From positions 1 to 9,133 of the forward strand of contig JASHWL010000217.1 of NCBI GenBank assembly GCA_030044105.1: a stretch of 9,133 nucleotides of DNA. Direction: 5' to 3'. The stretch's first letter is position 1; each line of letters opens with the position of its first letter. Shown piece after piece: positions 4,255-9,133 of the stretch. This DNA comes from Thermoplasmata archaeon (lineage in GTDB: Archaea > Thermoplasmatota > Thermoplasmata > Lutacidiplasmatales > UBA184). The translations under genes were made by a program, and so were the position numbers. The notes beneath the pieces were generated by a model that had not been told where the DNA came from, did not search any database, and saw only the letters and a list, made by a program, of their open reading frames with translations.

Positions 4255-4980
4255 ATGCCGTCCGGACCGGCTCCGGCCCGGCGCGCGGGCCGCGCGGCTC
4301 CCGTCCGCGCCGTCCTCCTCGACTTCGGCGGAACCCTCGTCGGCGGCGCGCCGGAACCGTACGCCGGCTGGCGGGACGTGTTCGCGGCGCGGGGGATCCC
4401 GATCGATCCGGCCCGCTACGAGCGCGCGAACACGATCGCCCTGGGGCGGCTGGGAAGCCTCCAGTACCGCCTCCTGGGCGCGTCGCCGACGTTCTGGGAC
4501 CGGGTCCACGCGGCGACGCTCGTCGAGCTCGGCGTCGAGGACCCGGACGGCGCGCTCGTGGTCGCGCTCCGCGCCTGGGCCACCTCGCCGGAGCAGCACC
4601 CGCCCTTCCCGGAGGCGCGGTCGACCGTGCTCGCGCTGCGCCGTGCGGGCCTCACGGTGCACGTCCTCTCGAACAACACGGACTACCTGCTCGAGTCGCT
4701 CGAGCGGCTCGGATGGACCGGGCTCTTCGACTCCGTCACCTACTCGCAGGAGGCGGGCGCGGAGAAGCCGGACCCCCGCGCCTTTCGCCTCGCGCTCCGG
4801 CGCGCTGGGGCCGATCCCGGCGAGACCGTCCACGTCGGCGACGCGTGGGTCGCCGACCACGAGGGCGCGACCGGCGCCGGCCTCCGAGCCGTGTGGCTCA
4901 GCCGGGACCGGAAGCCGCCCCCGCGTCCCGCCACGGTCATCCACCGGCTGGACGAGCTCGAAGGGCTGCTGGGGGCCTAG
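4255..4980 (+). CDS. HAD-superfamily hydrolase (phosphatase-like), 241 aa
   Basis: All four HAD motifs are visible: motif I DFGGT at 23-27, motif II S139-N140-N141, motif III Lys171 in EKPDP, and motif IV GDAWVADHEGA with D196 and D201. A helical cap lies at about 36-115, between motif I and the core, as in subfamily I enzymes. HAD enzymes hydrolyse phosphate esters or related bonds through an aspartyl intermediate on the first Asp (D23). The second Asp of the usual DxD is Gly25 here, so the general acid differs from standard phosphatases; such DFGGT proteins are known but mostly uncharacterised. Substrate cannot be named. The first 18 residues are Pro/Ala/Arg-rich. The ATG lies five bases after the upstream stop, so co-transcription is likely. 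It converges with the glycerate-kinase-like gene with a 15-bp gap. Confidence 0.9.
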   Translation: MPSGPAPARRAGRAAPVRAVLLDFGGTLVGGAPEPYAGWRDVFAARGIPIDPARYERANTIALGRLGSLQYRLLGASPTFWDRVHAATLVELGVEDPDGALVVALRAWATSPEQHPPFPEARSTVLALRRAGLTVHVLSNNTDYLLESLERLGWTGLFDSVTYSQEAGAEKPDPRAFRLALRRAGADPGETVHVGDAWVADHEGATGAGLRAVWLSRDRKPPPRPATVIHRLDELEGLLGA

Positions 4981-4995
4981 GGCGCCCGGACCGGT

Positions 4996-6324
4996 TCACT
5001 TCGTGGCCTCCGCCGCCGCCGGCTTCGGATAGACGACCATCGCGAGGCATCCCACGTCCGTGATCCCGCGCCGCATCCGTACCGCGCGCGCCCGGCCCGG
5101 CGGGACGTTCGCCTCGGGATCCGTCGGGGCGCCGACCACGGCGCCGGGCGGGTACGCGTCGCTCCCGATGTTCCCGGCGGTGCGGAACAGCCCGACGCTC
5201 GCCTCGCGCCGGCGGAGGAGCTCGGTCGAGACCGTGAGGAACTCGCCGAGCGCGGGGCCCTCGTCGAGGCCCTCGGGGAGACCGAGGGTCGCCATCGAGA
5301 ACGTGGCGACCCCCTTCGTGTGGCTGTCCGGCGTGATCCGCTCGGCGGCGAGCAGCTCCTCCGCGCGGTCGTGGCACCGTTGCGCCGCGACCGGGGCCGG
5401 GTCGTGGAGCTCGAGGAACGCGAGGCGGCTCGTCCAGCCCTTGTCGAACACCGCGTCGGCGGCTGCCCGGAGCGCGTCCGAGGGCGAGGCAACCACGACG
5501 GGGCGGGCGACCCGGGGGACGGGGGGGCGCGGGCCGAGATCGGGCGGGGGCTCCCACGCCGCCGGGGCCACGGTGCCCTCGAGCCCCAGGCGCCCGGCGA
5601 TCGCCCGGGCCTCGGCCCGCTCCGCGGGCTCGACGACGCGGGTCGGGCCGCCGCCCAGCACCGTCGCGCCGTCCCCCCGCTCGACGACGAGCGTCGCGAC
5701 GTCCGCCCGGGACGTGGCGAGGCCGATCCGCCCTCCGACGGCGCCCGTGCCGAGCACGCGCGCGAGCCGGCCGACCTCCCGGCCGGTCGCGCCCCGCTCG
5801 TGCGCGGTCCGCAGCAGGGTGCCGAACTCCTCGGGGGACATCCCGGCGGGCGGCGTCGCGAGGGCGCGGAGCGCGCCCGGCGACAGCAGCACGAGCAGGA
5901 GGTCCTGCTCGGTCAGGTCGCGCGCGATCTCGAGGCTCGCCTCCACGACCTCGGGGGCCTCGACGGCCCCGGGAAATCCCGGGCCGACCCGGGTGCCGCG
6001 GAACGGGATCTCGGCGGGCACCGGCTCCGGACCGGCGAGGAACCCCTGCGTGAGCCGGTTGCCGACGGCGTGGAGCGCCCCGAGCGCCATCGAGTTGGCG
6101 GCGTTCCCGACCGCGACGAACGCGATCTCGCGGTACCGGCCGTCGGGGACGAAGCGGTTCCCGACCCGGAGGGTGCCGCCTTCGCGGCGCAGCGCGAGGC
6201 GGACCGCGTGGTAGCCGTCGGCGGCCGTCACGGCCGCGCGGAAGGCGAGGGCGTGGATCGGATCCGGCCCCTTCGGATCCGGTTCGCCCGGCGGGAACGG
6301 GTCCCAGGGGAACGCGCCGATCAC
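4996..6324 (-). CDS. Divergent glycerate-2-kinase-family (DUF4147/MOFRL) protein, probably catalytically altered
   Basis: The 442-residue length matches glycerate 2-kinases, which phosphorylate D-glycerate. The N-terminal half follows DUF4147 (REIAFVAVGNAANSMALGALHAVG at about 65-88; DLLLVLLSPGALRALATPPAGMS at 141-163; GRLARVLGTGAVGGRIGLA at 185-203; GGGPT at 224-228), and the C-terminal half follows MOFRL. The signature residues are changed. The family's Lys in GKA is Asn74, SGGGSALL reads SPGALRAL, NxVRKHLSxxKGGRLA has lost its Arg-Lys and Lys, and the end motif GTDGxDGPTDAAGA reads AGNIGSDAYPPGAV. The fold is probably retained; kinase activity is doubtful. The start is GTG 6324, the first start after an in-frame TGA at 6352-6350. 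There is no Shine-Dalgarno. It starts 52 bp after the dehydrogenase beta stop; a TATCCTCTT stretch near 6350-6358 could be its own weak promoter. Confidence 0.8.
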   Translation of the reverse strand: MIGAFPWDPFPPGEPDPKGPDPIHALAFRAAVTAADGYHAVRLALRREGGTLRVGNRFVPDGRYREIAFVAVGNAANSMALGALHAVGNRLTQGFLAGPEPVPAEIPFRGTRVGPGFPGAVEAPEVVEASLEIARDLTEQDLLLVLLSPGALRALATPPAGMSPEEFGTLLRTAHERGATGREVGRLARVLGTGAVGGRIGLATSRADVATLVVERGDGATVLGGGPTRVVEPAERAEARAIAGRLGLEGTVAPAAWEPPPDLGPRPPVPRVARPVVVASPSDALRAAADAVFDKGWTSRLAFLELHDPAPVAAQRCHDRAEELLAAERITPDSHTKGVATFSMATLGLPEGLDEGPALGEFLTVSTELLRRREASVGLFRTAGNIGSDAYPPGAVVGAPTDPEANVPPGRARAVRMRRGITDVGCLAMVVYPKPAAAEATK

Positions 6325-6376
6325 GGGCCGGCCGACCGGGGCGGCCCGTCAAGAGGATAGCGGACCGGGCCCGGCG

Positions 6377-7543
6377 TCAGCCGAGGAGCAGCCGCTCGGC
6401 GGTCGGGGGCGGCGTCGGGCCGAGGAACCGGCCGGGCGAGAACTCGGCGGGATCGAGGTCGGTGGGCTCGCCGAGCGCGGCGCGCGCGACGCGTCGGGTC
6501 GCGGCCGGCGCGAGCATGAACCCGTGGCCGCCGAACCCGTTGCCGTGGACGAACCCCTTCAGCCGCGGGTCCTGGCCGATCACCGGCCGCCCGTCGGGCG
6601 TGTCGTCGTAGAACCCCGACCACGCGCGGAGCACCCCGAGGGACGCGAGGCGCGGGAGGAGGCGCACGAGCGCGCGCGCCATCGCGGTGAGGAACGCCGG
6701 CGAGCTCGGCATGCCGGCCCCGGTGCCCGTGGGGTGCGGCACCGTGACGCCGCCCACCAGCTCCCCGCGCATCGTCTGGCTGAAGTACAGCCCGTCCGAC
6801 GGGCGGACGACCATCGGGTCGAGGAACGGTTTCATCGGCTCGGTCGCCAGGATCTCGTGCCGGGTCGCCGTGTTCGGGCTCGGCAGGCCGGCCCGCTGCG
6901 AGAGCTCGGCCGACCATCCGCCGGCCGCGTTGACGACGACCTCCGTGTCGATCCGGCCCCGCGACGTCGTCACCGCGGCGACGCGGCCGTCCCGCGCCTC
7001 GATCCCGAGGACCTCCACGCCGAGCGCGACCTCGACGCCCCGCGCGCGGACGTCCTCGTAGAGGCCCCAGACGGCCGGGAACGGGTAGAGCACGCCGTCG
7101 CTCGCGAGGTACGTGCCCCCGACGGCGGCGCCCGGGGCGATCCCCGGCACGAGGGCGGCAACGCGGCTCGGGTCCAGGATCTCCGACGGGAGCCCCTCGG
7201 ATCGCACGAGGTCGTGCACGGCGCGAAGTCGCGCGAGATCGCGGTCGTTCTCGGCGAGGAACAGGTAGCCGCCCTGGCGGAACCAGAGGTTGTAGCCGAA
7301 GTCCCGGCCGAACCGCCGGTAGTCGGCCACCGATTCGCGGGCGAGGCGCACGGTCGCGCGCGTCTCCCATTGCTGACGGACCCCGCCTCCATTCCGACCG
7401 GACGCCCCGCTCGACAGGAACCCGCGGTCGACGACGAGGATCGGACCGGCGCCGCCGGCCGCGAGGTGGTGCGCGGTGTACAGCCCGACGACGCCGGCGC
7501 CGACCACCACGGCCCGGTAGCGGGCACGGGCGGGCGCGCTCAC
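6377..7543 (-). CDS. FAD-dependent DAO-family oxidoreductase, beta subunit of an amine/amino-acid dehydrogenase
   Basis: A 388-residue DAO (PF01266) protein. It has the ADP-binding fold GAGVVGLYTAHHLA at 15-28 with the acidic VVDR at 37-40, the flavin-side segment SSGASGRNGGGVRQQW at 44-59, the VVVNAAGGWS segment at 202-211, and the C-terminal signature WSGFYDDTPDGRPVIG at 308-323 followed by GHGFMLAPA at 339-347. This is typical of sarcosine oxidase beta, HcnC, opine oxidase OoxB and dye-linked L-proline dehydrogenase beta. These oxidise secondary amines or amino acids and pass electrons to the alpha subunit. The substrate is not determinable here. The GTG start at 7541-7543 overlaps the alpha stop (GTGA, 4 bp) and has GGAGG at 7547-7551, so the two subunits are translationally coupled. 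Confidence 0.9.
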   Translation of the reverse strand: MSAPARARYRAVVVGAGVVGLYTAHHLAAGGAGPILVVDRGFLSSGASGRNGGGVRQQWETRATVRLARESVADYRRFGRDFGYNLWFRQGGYLFLAENDRDLARLRAVHDLVRSEGLPSEILDPSRVAALVPGIAPGAAVGGTYLASDGVLYPFPAVWGLYEDVRARGVEVALGVEVLGIEARDGRVAAVTTSRGRIDTEVVVNAAGGWSAELSQRAGLPSPNTATRHEILATEPMKPFLDPMVVRPSDGLYFSQTMRGELVGGVTVPHPTGTGAGMPSSPAFLTAMARALVRLLPRLASLGVLRAWSGFYDDTPDGRPVIGQDPRLKGFVHGNGFGGHGFMLAPAATRRVARAALGEPTDLDPAEFSPGRFLGPTPPPTAERLLLG

Positions 7544-9133
7544 GGACCTCCGGGATCGGGCGATCCGTCTCCGATACCGGCGAGGGCCCCGAGCGGGGTG
7601 GGCACCGCCGGCGGACGCTGCGTGATGTAGCCGACCTCCACCGGGGGACGGCCCTCGAGGAGGGCGAGGACGAGGAGGGCGTCCGGTAGGCAGTAGCGGC
7701 CCTGGCAGAGCCCGGTGCCCACGCCGGTGTAGCGCTTGATGACCTCGATGCCGCGATAGCCCGCGCGGTGCGCCGCCTCGATCTCGTCCAGCAGGACGTC
7801 CTCGCACGCGCACGCGATCCAGCGTCCGCCCGGCCGCCCGGTGAGCAGCTCGCGGTAGTAGCCCTCCAGCTCCGACCGGTCCGGGGTCGAGGCGGCCCCG
7901 GCGGTCGCGGGGGACGCCCCGTGGAGGAGCGCCTCGGCGGCCCGCGCTCCGCTGGCGGCCGCTTCGCCACCGGCCGCCCCGGCCGCCGAACCCGCGGCGT
8001 ACAGCCCGTCGACGGTCGTGGCACCCTCGGCCGTCGTCCGCGGATAGTACGCCCCGGGGCCCGCATGCCACTCCATGCGCGCGCCCACCTGGAAGAACAG
8101 CTGCGCGGACGGGAGCCGTCGATGGGCCAGGACGACCGCGTCGCAGGCGAGATCGAACCGCGTTCCCTTGCCGCGGGATCGGAGGCGGAGCCGGCGGACG
8201 CGCGCCCGACCGCTCGCGCTCTCGAGCAGGGTGCGCGGATAGAGCGGCACCTCGAGTTCCGAGGCGCTGCGTACCACCTCGGGCGCGATCGCGAGCGGCG
8301 CCACGACGGCCTCGACGCGGTGCCCGAACGCCCGGAGCACCGCGCCCGCCCGCGCGCCGCCACCCACGACGATCGCGCGCCGGAACGGCGGATGGTCGGG
8401 CCCCCGGGCCAGGGCGAAGGCCGCGTCCGCGGTGAGGATCCCGGGCCGATCGTTCCCCTCGAAGAGCAGCGATCCATCGTATCCGCCCGGGGCGAGGACG
8501 ACCTGCGAGGCCGTCACCCGGATCCCCCGGCCCGGCTCGGAGAAGCCGAGCAGGACGAACGGGTCCCGGGGACCCGACCGCGGCGGGAGGAACGTGACCG
8601 TCCCGCCGAGCCGGGGGACGTCCGGGGGCCCGGCCGGGGGCTCGAGCGAGCGGTCGATCACGAGCACGTTCCGGCCCGCGGCGTGCAGCTTCGCGGCGGC
8701 CGCCCGGCCGCTCGCGCCGCCGCCCACGATGCCGACGTCGACCCGCATTGTCACCGGAGGCGCCGGCGGGGCGCGGTCCGGTCCGGGAGTGGGGGGCGCG
8801 CCGTAGCCGGCGAGCCGGCGCACGACGCGCTGGTAGACGCCCGTGAACGCGGCCGGGCGACGGAAGCCGCGGAGCGTGTCGACGCCGCCGGGGAACAGGA
8901 AGTCCAGCGCTCCCATCACGTCGAACCGGGGCGACGGCCAGGCGTTCTCCGTCCGCACGTGGTCGCCCGGGGCGGGCACGTACCGGCACGCCCGCACGTT
9001 CGGGGCGCCGTCCACCCGGACGAGGCAGCCGGTGCAGTACCCGATCCCGCAGAACGGGGCGCGCGGGCGATGATACCGGATCGACCGCTGGAGGACCGGG
9101 ACCCCGTCCGCGGAGAGCGCCCGGGCGAGCGGC
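7540..9133 (-). CDS. FAD/[2Fe-2S] oxidoreductase, alpha subunit of an amine/amino-acid dehydrogenase, N-terminus off the edge
   Basis: The frame is open to the right edge, so the start is outside; 530 residues are visible. Numbered from the edge, an N-terminal ferredoxin-type [2Fe-2S] domain shows Cys28-x4-Cys33-x2-Cys36-x12-Cys49 (FCGIGYCTGC, then VRAC). A linker of about 75 residues follows, then an FAD/NAD-binding fold (GIVGGGASGRAAAAKL, about 134-149), and near the end a BFD-like [2Fe-2S] domain: WIACACEDV then KRYTGVGTGLCQGRYC, giving C-x-C and C-x4-C. The order Fer2, pyridine-nucleotide-type fold, BFD is that of HcnA plus HcnB fused, or the first three domains of SoxA. The protein stops there; the aminomethyltransferase (GCV_T) domain of true SoxA is absent. 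It should receive electrons from beta and pass them to a carrier. Confidence 0.9.
   Translation of the reverse strand, partial: PLARALSADGVPVLQRSIRYHRPRAPFCGIGYCTGCLVRVDGAPNVRACRYVPAPGDHVRTENAWPSPRFDVMGALDFLFPGGVDTLRGFRRPAAFTGVYQRVVRRLAGYGAPPTPGPDRAPPAPPVTMRVDVGIVGGGASGRAAAAKLHAAGRNVLVIDRSLEPPAGPPDVPRLGGTVTFLPPRSGPRDPFVLLGFSEPGRGIRVTASQVVLAPGGYDGSLLFEGNDRPGILTADAAFALARGPDHPPFRRAIVVGGGARAGAVLRAFGHRVEAVVAPLAIAPEVVRSASELEVPLYPRTLLESASGRARVRRLRLRSRGKGTRFDLACDAVVLAHRRLPSAQLFFQVGARMEWHAGPGAYYPRTTAEGATTVDGLYAAGSAAGAAGGEAAASGARAAEALLHGASPATAGAASTPDRSELEGYYRELLTGRPGGRWIACACEDVLLDEIEAAHRAGYRGIEVIKRYTGVGTGLCQGRYCLPDALLVLALLEGRPPVEVGYITQRPPAVPTPLGALAGIGDGSPDPGGP
7547..7551 (-). promoter_or_regulatory. 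Shine-Dalgarno of the beta subunit
   Basis: GGAGG on the minus strand, three bases before the overlapping GTG at 7543. It lies within the last codons of the alpha gene and fixes the start of beta. Confidence 0.55.

Noticed and set aside
5060..6360. Long plus-strand open frames opposite the glycerate-kinase-like gene
   Set aside because: The minus-strand frame matches a known family along its full length; the opposite frames are Arg/Ser or Asp/Arg-rich shadows.
6321..8477. Open frames spanning both dehydrogenase subunits out of frame, on either strand
   Set aside because: The correct frames show FAD and [2Fe-2S] motifs with a 4-bp overlap; the others have none.
7540..9015. GTG at 9015 as the start of the alpha subunit
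   Set aside because: It would remove three Cys of the N-terminal [2Fe-2S] domain, which are visible upstream in the same frame; the gene continues beyond the window edge.

Overview
The window is about 70% G+C by eye and carries nine protein genes on both strands, with no rRNA, tRNA, CRISPR array or transposase gene visible. I favour a high-GC archaeon, possibly a soil Thermoplasmatota. An archaeal TATA-like box lies about 25 bp before the start of the HxlR regulator. Several first genes lack a Shine-Dalgarno sequence, while overlapping or leader-bearing genes have a clean GGAGG. The membrane-anchored protein has nine N-glycosylation sequons, and there is a glycerate-2-kinase-family protein. 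This placement is an inference; a high-GC bacterium is not excluded.

Layout. 1-876 (minus): two overlapping genes of unknown function, the second running off the left edge; three GC-rich hairpins lie just upstream. 877-1460: a gene-free, G-rich stretch with dyads and G-runs. 1461-1802 (plus): a small two-helix membrane protein with a C-terminal zinc ribbon. 1803-1991: a convergent intergenic region with a 66-nt near-continuous hairpin. 1992-2486 (minus): an HxlR-type regulator. 2487-2631: a divergent promoter region with an AT-rich island and a 14-bp palindrome. 2632-3567 (plus): a membrane-anchored extracytoplasmic protein. 3644-4249 (plus): a soluble protein with an internal duplication that resembles SHOCT. 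4255-4980 (plus): a HAD-superfamily hydrolase. 4996-6324 (minus): a glycerate-2-kinase-like protein that has lost the family's signature residues. 6377-7543 and 7540-9133 (minus): the two subunits of a flavin and iron-sulfur amine or amino-acid dehydrogenase.

How the genes fit together. The right-hand minus-strand run reads dehydrogenase alpha, dehydrogenase beta, then the glycerate-kinase-like protein. Alpha carries an N-terminal [2Fe-2S] domain, an FAD domain and a BFD-like [2Fe-2S] domain. Beta is a DAO-family FAD protein and overlaps alpha by 4 bp. This is the architecture of HcnABC, opine oxidase and dye-linked proline dehydrogenase complexes; it lacks the folate domain of classical sarcosine oxidase. 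The kinase-like protein starts 52 bp later and may be co-transcribed. Its loss of nearly all catalytic signature residues is the most interesting protein-level observation here. The most interesting non-coding observation is the hairpin at 1838-1903.
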